A stretch of DNA of 64,000 nt. It comes from DATKMP01 sp963790045. Its GTDB lineage: Bacteria > Bacteroidota > Ignavibacteria > UBA10030. The stretch covers positions 434,001 through 498,000 of the forward strand of contig CAWBMS010000011.1 in NCBI GenBank assembly GCA_963790045.1. The letters are read 5' to 3'. Positions 56,094-64,000 of this stretch are shown piece by piece. The notes beneath the pieces are model-generated. The model was given only the letters and a program-made list of their open reading frames with translations. It searched no databases and was not told where the DNA came from. Both the position numbers and the translations under genes were made by a program. Every line of letters starts with the position of its first letter. The stretch's first letter is position 1.

Positions 56094-56579
56094 ATGAAAG
56101 ACCAGATGATAGAACATATTCAAATTAAAATTACACGAACCGATCAGACGAAAACGGATATTCCCTTACCGGCGTATGCAACTGAAGGGTCTGCGGGAAT
56201 GGATGTTTGCGCCGCTGTAGATGAAGATGTAGTTCTTCCGCCGAATGAAACCATGCTCATTCCCAGCGGGTTCAGTATCGAATTACTTCCCGGCTTTGAA
56301 GCGCAGATTCGTCCGCGCAGCGGATTAGCAATCAAACATCGCATCGGAATATTAAATGCTCCCGGCACAATCGATTCCGATTATCGCGGCGAGATAAAAG
56401 TTATTCTCACGAATTTCGGCACGGTGCCGTTCACGATTCATCGCGGCGACCGGATTGCGCAAATGATTATCGCTCGCTATGCACGTGTTTTGTGGAATGA
56501 ACAAGCGCAGCTTGCGCAATCTGCTCGCGGCGATGGCGGCTTTGGCCACACAGGTATTGCATTAAAAGAAAAGAATTAA
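56094..56579 (+). CDS. dut: Deoxyuridine triphosphatase
   Basis: Hydrolyses dUTP to dUMP, keeping uracil out of DNA. All five trimeric dUTPase motifs are visible in 161 residues: GSAGMDVCA, RPRSGLAIKH, GILNAPGTIDSDYRGEI, GDRIAQMI and the C-terminal RGDGGFGHTG. The first ATG is followed by an in-frame ATG five codons later (MIEHIQIK), which could also start it. The AI-2E-type transporter gene follows after two bases. Confidence 0.95.
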   Translation: MKDQMIEHIQIKITRTDQTKTDIPLPAYATEGSAGMDVCAAVDEDVVLPPNETMLIPSGFSIELLPGFEAQIRPRSGLAIKHRIGILNAPGTIDSDYRGEIKVILTNFGTVPFTIHRGDRIAQMIIARYARVLWNEQAQLAQSARGDGGFGHTGIALKEKN

Positions 56580-56581
56580 AA

Positions 56582-57886
56582 ATGGCTGCACGCCCCAAGA
56601 AAAAACAAACGTCTTCTTTCCCGCCCGAGCAGGAAGCGGCTGGCGAGAGGCGATGGGATTCGTTGTTCGTATCGCTTGGGCGCATCGAGATTGTGCTTTT
56701 AGTCGGCGGAATGTTGTTACTGCTGGTACTCATTTACACTATTCACGAAATTCTTTCTCCATTTCTTGTTCTGGGCGCGCTGCTGTTTCTTTTGTATCCG
56801 CTGCGGCGGTACATGCTTGCACGGAACATGATGTGGCTGGCAATCGTTCTGTTTGCTCTTTGGTTTCTCAATGCGGTTTCTAACATTTTAACGCCATTCG
56901 TTATCGCATTAGTGTTTGCGTACATCTTAAATCCTGTTGTGGATTTATTCGAACGGTGGAATATTGCTCGCTGGGTCAGCGCTCTGGTGTTGATTTTATT
57001 GTTTGTAACCGGCATTGCGTTAGTACTCTTTTTTATTTTGCCGATTGCTATCACGCAATTAAGCGGCGTGCTCGATACGTTCTCTCGTTTGATGGATAAT
57101 TTTCGCAGTGCATTTTGGAGCAGTAAACTGATCAATTTATTAGAACGCTACGGAATTTCCACCAATGAATTACGCAACTCCTTTGCGAATCAGTTGACGC
57201 CGAGGTTTGAAGATATTTTAAAAGGATTAGTCGGTGCCGCTGGTACATTGTTGAGCAGCGTCTCGAGTTTCATCACACAGGTGTTTTATATTTTTCTCAT
57301 TCCGTTCCTCACGTTTTATTTCTTAACGGATTTTCCAACGATCACGCACCGCTTTCTTATGCTCATTCCCCATCGTTCACGCGGACGTGTGGCAGAATAT
57401 TTTTCACGCGCAGATGAATTGATCGGCCATTATCTGCGCGGCGCACTGACCGTTGCATTACTGCAAGGTATTCTTGTTGCCGTTTTGTTTTCAATCATTG
57501 GAATAAAATACGCATTGCTGCTTGGGCTGCTCGCAGGCGTGTGCGATCTCATTCCGTACTTCGGCCTTCTTTCTATTTCTGTGCTCTCGGCAGTTGTAGC
57601 GGTCTTCAGTGATCCGCCGGTTATGCCGAAACTTGCATTTGCCGTCGGCTCTATTGGTATGCTGCACATCATCGAAACGGTGTTCTTGTCTCCAAAAATT
57701 GTCGGCAGCAAAGTGGGGTTGCATCCGTTGCTTATGATTTTATCACTGCTGATCTTTATGTACTTCCTCGGCTTTGTTGGTGTTCTCATTGCTGTACCAA
57801 CGACTGCGTTAATTATTTTGTTTGTGCGGGAATGGGAAGCGCGCAAACGCGGTATCATCCCAACTTCACGAAATATTCACACGTAA
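56582..57886 (+). CDS. AI-2E (PerM) family transporter
   Basis: Multi-pass inner membrane protein of 434 residues. It has hydrophobic helices in the first 140 residues, a soluble helical region, and the conserved FYFLTDFPTI and LGLLAGVCDLIPYFG segments of the AI-2E/PerM family. Family members have been assigned to autoinducer-2 export or to ion exchange; the substrate here is unknown. It lies between dut and rsmI in a compact operon. Confidence 0.88.
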   Translation: MAARPKKKQTSSFPPEQEAAGERRWDSLFVSLGRIEIVLLVGGMLLLLVLIYTIHEILSPFLVLGALLFLLYPLRRYMLARNMMWLAIVLFALWFLNAVSNILTPFVIALVFAYILNPVVDLFERWNIARWVSALVLILLFVTGIALVLFFILPIAITQLSGVLDTFSRLMDNFRSAFWSSKLINLLERYGISTNELRNSFANQLTPRFEDILKGLVGAAGTLLSSVSSFITQVFYIFLIPFLTFYFLTDFPTITHRFLMLIPHRSRGRVAEYFSRADELIGHYLRGALTVALLQGILVAVLFSIIGIKYALLLGLLAGVCDLIPYFGLLSISVLSAVVAVFSDPPVMPKLAFAVGSIGMLHIIETVFLSPKIVGSKVGLHPLLMILSLLIFMYFLGFVGVLIAVPTTALIILFVREWEARKRGIIPTSRNIHT

Positions 57887-57895
57887 GGATAAATG

Positions 57896-58577
57896 ATGGC
57901 AGGTACCCTGTTTCTTGTTGCTACTCCTATCGGCAATTATGACGATATTACCGTCCGTGCGCTCAATACGCTGAAAAGTGCGGATATCATCGTGTGCGAA
58001 GAACGCACCGAAGGATTGCGTCTGCTGCGTCAATACGGAATTGAAAAACAAATTGAAACGCTGAACGAACACAACGAAACTGCATCGGCAAGCATTCTCA
58101 TCGATTTGCTGAAAGATGGAAAATCACTCGCGCTCGTTTCTGATTGTGGCACGCCGGTGTTTTCAGATCCTGGCCGTGTTTTGGTGGAACGCGCCATACA
58201 ACAGCACATCAATATTGTTCCACTGCCTGGAGCGTCGTCCTTGATGCCCGCGTTGATTGTCAGCGGATTTGTCATTACGGAATTTGTTTTTGCCGGATTT
58301 CTCTCACCCAAACGCGAGCGCCGCATTCACGAGTTGCAGCTGCTCCGCAAAGAACATCGTACAGGTGGTGTTGATGGACACGCCGTATCGTTTAACACAA
58401 TTGATTCGAGATGTGGCAGAAGTGTTCGGCGAATCGCGCCGTGTGTGTGTGGCATTCGATCTTACGCTGCCTACGGAAAAAATTTATCACGGCACTGCTG
58501 TTGCACTGTACCAGCAATTCTTGAAAGAAGAAAAGAAAGGCGAATTTGTTGTTGTGCTGGATCGGATGAAGGGTTGA
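57896..58577 (+). CDS. rsmI: RsmI-like 16S rRNA (cytidine) methyltransferase (frameshifted)
   Basis: SAM-dependent methyltransferase of the tetrapyrrole methylase fold, expected to modify 16S rRNA near C1402. The N-terminal 150 residues have GTLFLVATPIGNYDDITVRALNTLKSADIIVCEE and VSDCGTPVFSDPG. The rest (VVLMDTPYRLTQLIRDVAEVFGESRRVCVAFDLT) is in another frame. The shift is at 58359-58365 (CGTACAGGTGG); removing one G gives EHRTVVLMDTPY; span 3n+1. It is shorter (about 226 residues) than typical RsmI, as in many Bacteroidota. Start at the second ATG (57896) for ribosome-site spacing. Confidence 0.87.
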
Positions 58578-58647
58578 TGGATGTTCGGTAAAAACCTACG
58601 GAAGGTTCATAGATAAATATTTCCGCAGTGCCTTTTGAAATACAACG

Positions 58648-59376
58648 CTATCCCTGAATAATTTTCAGATCGAATAAATTATTGACGCCTATCGAAAATG
58701 GAGAGATGAACGGCTCGCCGTACTTTGTGCCGATCTTGGAACCGAAATATCGGCAGCGTGTTTCAATCACTTCTAAAAAATCCGGTCGTGTTAATTTGGT
58801 TTCGCTTTCCTTGCTTTGCGGATTGAAGAACTGCGATGCGTGTGCACGCACAGATTTCATTTTCAAATCGAACGTATCGCTGATGTCCACGATGAAACTC
58901 GGTTCAAATTCATGCCATTGCATAAACTCAAAATAATGATGCGGGCGATGCCGCTTTTGTTCCGTGCCATGCAGCGAGGTTTTCAGCTTCTCTAGTCCGC
59001 TGTAGTACCAAGCTTCCTTGCAAAGCTGGTGTGTATGCACATGGTCGGGATGCCGTTCGACGGAATAAGGAATGACTAAGATTGTGGGTTTGAATTCCCG
59101 GATGAGCGTAACAACCTTCAACAAATTTTTTCTATTCAATTCGACATTCCCATCGGGAATATTCAAATTGCGTCGATCGACTGCGCCGAGAATTTCGGCT
59201 GCGTCTGCGGCTTCCTTGGCACGAATTTCTTTTGTGCCGCGCGTACCGAGTTCGCCGCGTGTTAATTCGGCAAGAGCAACTTTGTATCCTTGCTGCGTCA
59301 ACTTGGCAAGCGTACCGCCGCAAGCCAATTCCAAATCATCCGGATGTGCGCCAATTGCTAAAACATCTGCTTGCAT
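58648..59376 (-). CDS. bshB1: Bacillithiol biosynthesis deacetylase BshB1
   Basis: Zinc LmbE-type deacetylase removing acetyl from GlcNAc-malate in bacillithiol synthesis. Seen: DVLAIGAHPDDLELACGGTLAKL with the metal-binding HPDD, ELTRGELGTRGT, NLNIPDGN, and the third metal His in ERHPDHVHTHQL, plus AHASQF near the C-terminus. The start is the second ATG (59376), eight bases after AAGGAG; the first ATG is too close. It faces the rsmI operon. Confidence 0.93.
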   Translation of the reverse strand: MQADVLAIGAHPDDLELACGGTLAKLTQQGYKVALAELTRGELGTRGTKEIRAKEAADAAEILGAVDRRNLNIPDGNVELNRKNLLKVVTLIREFKPTILVIPYSVERHPDHVHTHQLCKEAWYYSGLEKLKTSLHGTEQKRHRPHHYFEFMQWHEFEPSFIVDISDTFDLKMKSVRAHASQFFNPQSKESETKLTRPDFLEVIETRCRYFGSKIGTKYGEPFISPFSIGVNNLFDLKIIQG

Positions 59377-59427
59377 AATCATTTCTCCTTACAAGAATAT
59401 AAGAAAGCGGAAAGTGAAAGACAAGGA

Positions 59428-59485
59428 AGTCGATGAGTTAATAAGTCGTTGAGTATGAAGTCTTTGAGCTAATAAGCTACGAGCG
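59428..59485 (+). repeat. AGTC..TGAGT repeat, copy 4
   Basis: AAGTCGATGAGT, AAGTCGTTGAGT and AAGTCTTTGAGCT follow each other upstream of xseA, matching the copies at 33382, 39296 and 39755. This copy lies outside any gene. Confidence 0.65.
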
Positions 59486-59570
59486 AATCGACAAATTACA
59501 AATTACCAAGAGCCACTAACAACCCGTTGCTTGTAGGGATAACATTCGGTACTTTGAAATAGGAAGTATT

Positions 59571-60762
59571 ATGGCAGTTGAAAAAAACGTATTAACCGTT
59601 AGTGAAATTACCCGTCAGATTAAATATGCGCTGGAAGGAAATTTTCCGCGTGTATGGGTGCAGGGAGAAATTTCCAATTGTAAGCAGCATACATCCGGAC
59701 ATTTGTATTTTACATTGAAGGATGAAGGTGCGCAGATTTCCGGTGTGATGTGGCGAAGCCGCGTTCCAATGCTGCCGTTCACACCCGAAGACGGAATAAA
59801 AGTTATTGCACGCGGATCGATCACTGTCTATCCGCCGCGAGGCAATTATCAAATCGATGTTGAGCAAATGCAGCCGCTTGGAATTGGAGAATTGCAAATT
59901 GCGTTTGAACGGCTGAAACAAAAATTAGCGGCAGAGGGATTGTTCGATGAAGGATATAAAAAACCTATTCCCCAATATCCCGAACGCATCGGTGTGGTAA
60001 CTTCGGAAACCGGCGCGGCATTGCAAGATATTCGAAGCATACTTTCTCGCCGGCATCCGTCAGTCGAATTAATTTTGTATCCGGTCAAAGTTCAAGGCGA
60101 AGGCGCTGCGCAAGAAATTGCGCATGCGATAGAAGAATTTAATCGTTTTGGCGATGTTGATGTGCTGATTGTCGGACGCGGCGGCGGATCATTGGAAGAT
60201 TTGTGGGCGTTCAATGAAGAAATTGTTGCGCGTGCAATTTTTGCTTCACAGATTCCCATCATCAGTGCGGTGGGACATGAAATTGATTTCAGCATTGCAG
60301 ATTTCGTCGCCGACCTGCGTGCACCGACGCCTTCTGCTGCTGCGGAACTTGCTGTAAAACATCGTGCCGATATTCATTGAAAATCTTGCCAACTTATGCT
60401 ATACTATGCAAGAAACGATGCAGAACATGATTGATGCGGCAAAGACGACCATCGGCAGTGCGATTTCGAGTTATTCATTTAACCGTCCGCGGGATTTAGT
60501 GCGCGAGTATTCGCAGCGAACAGATGATTTGGAACACGCGATGAGTACGGCAGTGTTGCATGCAGCACAGGTAGCGCATCAAAGACATCAAGCGCTTGAG
60601 CATCGATTAGAATCCGTAAGTCCGCAAGGTGTATTGAAACGCGGTTACACGATTGTTCGTCATCAAGGACGAGTTGTAACATCGGCAAAAACATTACAGC
60701 AAGGCGATGAAGCGAAGATTCAATTTCATAATGGAGAAGTAACAACGCGAGTAGAAGAATGA
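59571..60762 (+). CDS. xseA: Exodeoxyribonuclease VII large subunit (frameshifted)
   Basis: Large subunit of exonuclease VII, a single-strand DNA exonuclease. Residues about 1-100 form the OB-fold (LTVSEITRQIKYALEGNFPRVWVQGEISNCKQHTSGHLYFTLKDE). The catalytic region follows: RIGVVTSETGAALQDI, GRGGGSLEDLWAFNEE, PIISAVGHEIDFSIADFVADLRAPTPSAAAEL. The coiled-coil C-terminal part (TMQETMQNMIDAAKTTIG...) lies in another frame. Removing the A at 60372 in CCGATATTCA restores VKHRADFIENL; span 3n+1, about 396 residues. xseB overlaps the stop (ATGA). Confidence 0.92.
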
Positions 60763-60998
60763 CGACAAAGAAAACGAAAAAAGATTCCTTGGAAACATCG
60801 TTGGCACGGTTGGAAGAAATTGTCGATGTGTTAGAACGCGGTGATGTTGCATTGGACGATGCTGTTGCATTATATGAAGAAGGCATGACGCTTGCCAAAG
60901 AATCGGCAGAGCGTTTAAAAGCAGCGGAATTAAAAATTAAAAAGTTGTCGAAAGATATTGACGGGAAGTTTGAAGTAACCGAACTTGATGAAGCATGA
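60759..60998 (+). CDS. xseB: Exodeoxyribonuclease VII small subunit
   Basis: Small helical subunit of exonuclease VII. The 79 residues include LETSLARLEEIVDVLERGDVALDDAVALYEEGMTLAKESAERLKAAELKIKKL, the family core. Overlaps of four bases with both xseA and dxs show tight translational coupling. Confidence 0.95.
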   Translation: MTTKKTKKDSLETSLARLEEIVDVLERGDVALDDAVALYEEGMTLAKESAERLKAAELKIKKLSKDIDGKFEVTELDEA

Positions 60999-62935
60999 GC
61001 GATACGAAATATAAATATTTAGACCAGATTGAATTTCCATCTGACTTGCGGAAAATGAAACTGCAAGATTTGCGCGGCGTGTGTGCAGATGTGCGCGAGT
61101 TTTTAATCGACTGCGTTTCCAAAACCGGCGGACATTTTGGCGCGGGGCTTGGAACGGTGGAGTTGACGGTCGCATTGCATTACGTATTCAATACTCCCAA
61201 AGATAAACTCGTGTGGGATGTCGGACATCAGGCATATCCGCATAAAATTCTTACCGGCAGAAAAAATCAGATGCAAACGATGCGCAAACTCGGCGGTCTA
61301 AGCGGATTTCTCAAGCGGAATGAAAGTGAATACGATGCATTCGGTGCAGGGCATGCAAGCACAGCAATTTCCGCCGCGCTGGGTATTGCCACAGCGCGAG
61401 ATCTTGCGGGAGAAAAATATAATGTTGTAGCCATTGTCGGCGACGGCTCGATGACCGGTGGTATGGCATACGAAGCGATGAACAATGCCGGCATGCTGAA
61501 GAAAAACATGATTGTTGTACTGAACGATAATCAAATGGTTTCTCTTTCTTCACGCGAACCGAAACGCTGGATCATTCAAGAGTATTTTATGAAAATGCTC
61601 ACGCATCCAACATACAATAAATTGAAAGCGAACGTGTGGGATTTAACCGGCAAGTTAGATACATTTGGCGACCGCTTGCGCTCTGTTGCTCAGCAAATGG
61701 AGCGCGGGTTAAAAGCTGTCGTCACTCCCGGAATGTTGTTCGAAGCGTTGGGGTTTCGCTATTTCGGCCCCATCAACGGACACAATGTTGTAAAATTAGT
61801 TGAAATATTTGAACACGCAAAAAAATTACAAGGCCCGATTTTTATCCACGTCATCACGCAAAAAGGAAAAGGATACGCACCGGCGGAACAAGATGCGACT
61901 CGTTTGCACGGAGTAACACCATTTGATAAAGAGACCGGTGAAGAATTTAAGAAAGCCAGTCCAACGCCATCTTACACCAATGTCTTCGGGAAAGCGCTCG
62001 TTGAAATTTGCAAACAGAATCCAAAAGTCATCGGTATTACTGCAGCGATGCCAGATGGCACCGGATTGATTCATTTGCAGGAACAGATGCCAAATAAATT
62101 TTTCGATGTCGGCATCGCAGAGCCGCATGCTGTTACATTTGCAGCGGGTATGGCAACGGAAGGTTATACGCCGGTTGTGGCAATCTATTCCACGTTTCTG
62201 CAGCGCGCGTTCGATCAAGTGATACATGATTGCGCGCTTCAAAATTTGCACGTTGTATTTGTCATGGATCGTAGCGGGCTTGTTGGTGCTGATGGCCCTA
62301 CGCATCACGGCGCGCTGGATTTATCGTACTTGCGCTGCATTCAAGGTATGGTTGTGATGGCGCCGAAGGATGAACAGGAATTGCGCGATATGTTGTACAC
62401 GGCAATTGAATACAAACGCGGTCCCATTGCGCTTCGTTATCCTCGCGGCAACGCACTTGGTGTTTCTCTGCGGGATGGATTTCGGAAATTAGAAATCGGA
62501 AAAGCGGAAACGCTTCGTGCAGGAAAAGATGTCGCACTGCTTGCTGTCGGTGCAATGGTTTCGCATGCAGAACAAGCCGCAGAAATTTTAGCGGCAACTG
62601 GTGTTGAAGCAGAGGTCGTGAACATGCGTTTTGTCGAACCCGTGGATGAAGAATTACTGAAAGAACTTTCCACTCGCGTTCATGCCTTTGTCACCATTGA
62701 GGATAATGTTATGAAAGGCGGATTCGGTTCTGCGATATTGGAGTCGCTTGCAACTCTTGGCATGACGAACGTAGCCGTGAAAGTGCATGGCTTGCCGAAT
62801 GAATTTATTCAACATGGATCGCCGGGCGAATTATATCGCTTAACTCATCTTGATGCACAAGGTATTGCGGATTTGACACAAGAATTTTTATCTTCATTAC
62901 GTCCATCTATTGTAGAAGAACTTTCTAAACGTTGA
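60995..62935 (+). CDS. dxs: 1-deoxy-D-xylulose-5-phosphate synthase
   Basis: Thiamine-diphosphate enzyme joining pyruvate and glyceraldehyde 3-phosphate at the entry of the MEP isoprenoid pathway. Across 646 residues: GGHFGAGLGTVELTVALHYVF, WDVGHQAYPHKILTGRKN, the ThDP motif AIVGDGSMTGGMAYEAMNNAG, RFFGPINGHN-like FRYFGPINGHN, DVGIAEPHAVTFAAGMA and DRSGLVGADGPTHHGALDLSY. The usual NDNEMSISxNVG segment is NDNQMVSLSSREPKR, a local deviation. The frame is intact. Confidence 0.94.
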   Translation: MSDTKYKYLDQIEFPSDLRKMKLQDLRGVCADVREFLIDCVSKTGGHFGAGLGTVELTVALHYVFNTPKDKLVWDVGHQAYPHKILTGRKNQMQTMRKLGGLSGFLKRNESEYDAFGAGHASTAISAALGIATARDLAGEKYNVVAIVGDGSMTGGMAYEAMNNAGMLKKNMIVVLNDNQMVSLSSREPKRWIIQEYFMKMLTHPTYNKLKANVWDLTGKLDTFGDRLRSVAQQMERGLKAVVTPGMLFEALGFRYFGPINGHNVVKLVEIFEHAKKLQGPIFIHVITQKGKGYAPAEQDATRLHGVTPFDKETGEEFKKASPTPSYTNVFGKALVEICKQNPKVIGITAAMPDGTGLIHLQEQMPNKFFDVGIAEPHAVTFAAGMATEGYTPVVAIYSTFLQRAFDQVIHDCALQNLHVVFVMDRSGLVGADGPTHHGALDLSYLRCIQGMVVMAPKDEQELRDMLYTAIEYKRGPIALRYPRGNALGVSLRDGFRKLEIGKAETLRAGKDVALLAVGAMVSHAEQAAEILAATGVEAEVVNMRFVEPVDEELLKELSTRVHAFVTIEDNVMKGGFGSAILESLATLGMTNVAVKVHGLPNEFIQHGSPGELYRLTHLDAQGIADLTQEFLSSLRPSIVEELSKR

Positions 62936-62950
62936 ACGGGGCTGTTAAGT

Positions 62951-63958
62951 ATGGAAAAAGCACGTATCGGTATTGTAGGGCTTGGGACAATTGCGCAAAC
63001 CATCCATTTGCCCATCTTAAGTAAATTTTCTGATGTCGAAATCGTCGCGGTATGCGATATTGATCGCACAAAGGCGCAATATGTTGCCGATAAATTTAAG
63101 GTGCGCCGCTACTACAACAATTTTGAAAAGATGTTGATCGTAGAACAGGAATTAGACGGCATTGCCATTTGCACGCCGACGCTGTGGCATAAAGAGATGG
63201 CGATTGCCGCATTAGAAGCAAAGCGCAATGTGTTTGTAGAGAAACCGCTTTCGCGCACGGCAAAGGAAGCGGAAGAAATTGTCGAAGTGATGAAAAAACA
63301 GCACACGAAATTGATGGTTGGAATGAACAACCGGTTTCGTCCCGATGCGATGATCTTGAAAAGTTTTATTGAAGATAAAGCGCTGGGGAAATTATTTTAT
63401 ACGAAAGCAGGATGGTTTAAGAAACTCAATCCGGAAAGTGCATGGTCGACAAAGCGCGCACAATCCGGCGGCGGTGTTGTGCTGGATCTCGGCATCGTGA
63501 TGTTCGATCTTGCGTTTTGGATGATGGGCTATCCCGAAGTGAAAGAAGTAAGTGCGACCAATTATTCGCATCACACGAAAGATGTGGAAGATTCATCTAT
63601 CATATCGTTGAAAATGAAAAATGGTTCGATTCTGACGATTGAAGCAAGCTGGTCGTTTGAATCGACATCCGATTTTTTTTATTGCGATTGTTTCGGAACC
63701 GAAGGCAGCGGATCGCTCAATCCATTCCGTATCATCAAACGGATGCATGATAATCTTGTGAATGTCGCGCCGGCTTCGTTGGAAACGCCGCAAATGTTGT
63801 ACCGCAAATCGTACGAGAACGAATTGAAACATTGGATCGGTGCATTGCGCGGATTGCATCCCGTCATTTCCAGTGGGGAAGAAGCGGTGCATCGCATGAA
63901 GATTGTCGATCTTATTTACAAATCCGCAAAGCGCGGAAAAGCTGTTGCATTAAAATAA
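62951..63958 (+). CDS. Gfo/Idh/MocA family oxidoreductase
   Basis: NAD(P)-dependent dehydrogenase of 335 residues. It has the N-terminal nucleotide loop GIVGLGTIAQTIHLP, the signature EKPLSRTAKEAEE, and a C-terminal alpha/beta domain (GGGVVLDLGIVMFDLAFWMMG) with the catalytic His region. Family substrates are sugars, inositols and their derivatives; which one applies here is not evident. It lies 15 bases after dxs and is the last complete gene in the window. Confidence 0.9.
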   Translation: MEKARIGIVGLGTIAQTIHLPILSKFSDVEIVAVCDIDRTKAQYVADKFKVRRYYNNFEKMLIVEQELDGIAICTPTLWHKEMAIAALEAKRNVFVEKPLSRTAKEAEEIVEVMKKQHTKLMVGMNNRFRPDAMILKSFIEDKALGKLFYTKAGWFKKLNPESAWSTKRAQSGGGVVLDLGIVMFDLAFWMMGYPEVKEVSATNYSHHTKDVEDSSIISLKMKNGSILTIEASWSFESTSDFFYCDCFGTEGSGSLNPFRIIKRMHDNLVNVAPASLETPQMLYRKSYENELKHWIGALRGLHPVISSGEEAVHRMKIVDLIYKSAKRGKAVALK

Positions 63959-64000
63959 CATCGGCGGCAAACAAATGGCGGCGCGAAAATCTCCATCGAA

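Noticed and set aside
63975..64000. Possible start of a further gene (ATGGCGGCGCGAAAA...)
   Set aside because: Only 26 bases are available and no clear ribosome site precedes it.

Overview
The window looks like chromosomal DNA (roughly 44% GC by eye) from a Bacteroidota/Chlorobiota-group bacterium, most likely of the Ignavibacteria/Kryptonia type. Pointers are two secreted proteins with type IX secretion (Por) C-terminal sorting domains of the NYPNPFNPTT class, a bacillithiol deacetylase (BshB1), a fused E1 alpha/beta 2-oxoacid dehydrogenase, and a PdxB with its own dimerisation domain. This placement is inference from protein style; no rRNA is present.

Layout. 1-732 (minus): tyrS start and smpB. 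945-7309 (plus): lpdA, lipB, E1, E2 and lipA, a complete lipoylated 2-oxoacid dehydrogenase plus lipoate synthesis. 7312-13520: phospholipid (psd, pssA), purine (purS, purQ), tatA, gatA, sucD, ndk and a Nudix gene, followed by an ABC-2-like permease. 14617-17302: a three-gene minor-pilin-like operon with a clear promoter and terminator. 17484-21529: pfkA, aat, purC, an Mrp Fe-S carrier and a NifU-like protein. 21747-25814: a large propeller sensor without a kinase domain, and a DUF2807 lipoprotein. 26052: tRNA-Ser(GCU). 26383-33384: a hexuronate operon (KDPG aldolase, uxaC, fructuronate-reductase-like SDR, pdxB, sugar-acid kinase, LarA-like nickel epimerase). 33385-39757: a repeat-rich accessory region with two secreted T9SS proteins. 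39835-50391 (minus): YceI/b561-like/Rieske operon, aldo-keto reductase, DinB-like, MFS, PepD, OPT transporter, proline dehydrogenase, HDOD. 50896-63958: relA/spoT, ruvX, mtgA, an AlbA-domain protein, two small membrane proteins, dut, AI-2E transporter, rsmI, bshB1 (minus), xseA, xseB, dxs and an oxidoreductase.

The most striking property is a high density of single-base frameshifts: at least 17 in 14 otherwise well conserved genes, including lipA, gatA, pfkA and the E2 gene. Reading is restored exactly after one base. Most are +1, and most of the +1 sites sit on or next to a GTAC tetramer, best explained by an extra G in front of TAC. Two more share the identical ten bases CCGATATTCA. I read this mainly as systematic sequencing or assembly error, possibly caused by modified bases, not as mass gene decay; recoding is a less likely alternative. 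Genes are annotated across these breaks.

The best biological candidates are the hexuronate operon, in which a LarA homologue with the full His-Lys-His catalytic spacing could make a mannonate-to-gluconate route in place of UxuA; the pilin-like operon lacking prepilin peptidase sites; the kinase-less propeller/PAS/zinc-ribbon sensor; and several interspersed repeat families, two of which sit in frame in the same loop of the two T9SS proteins.
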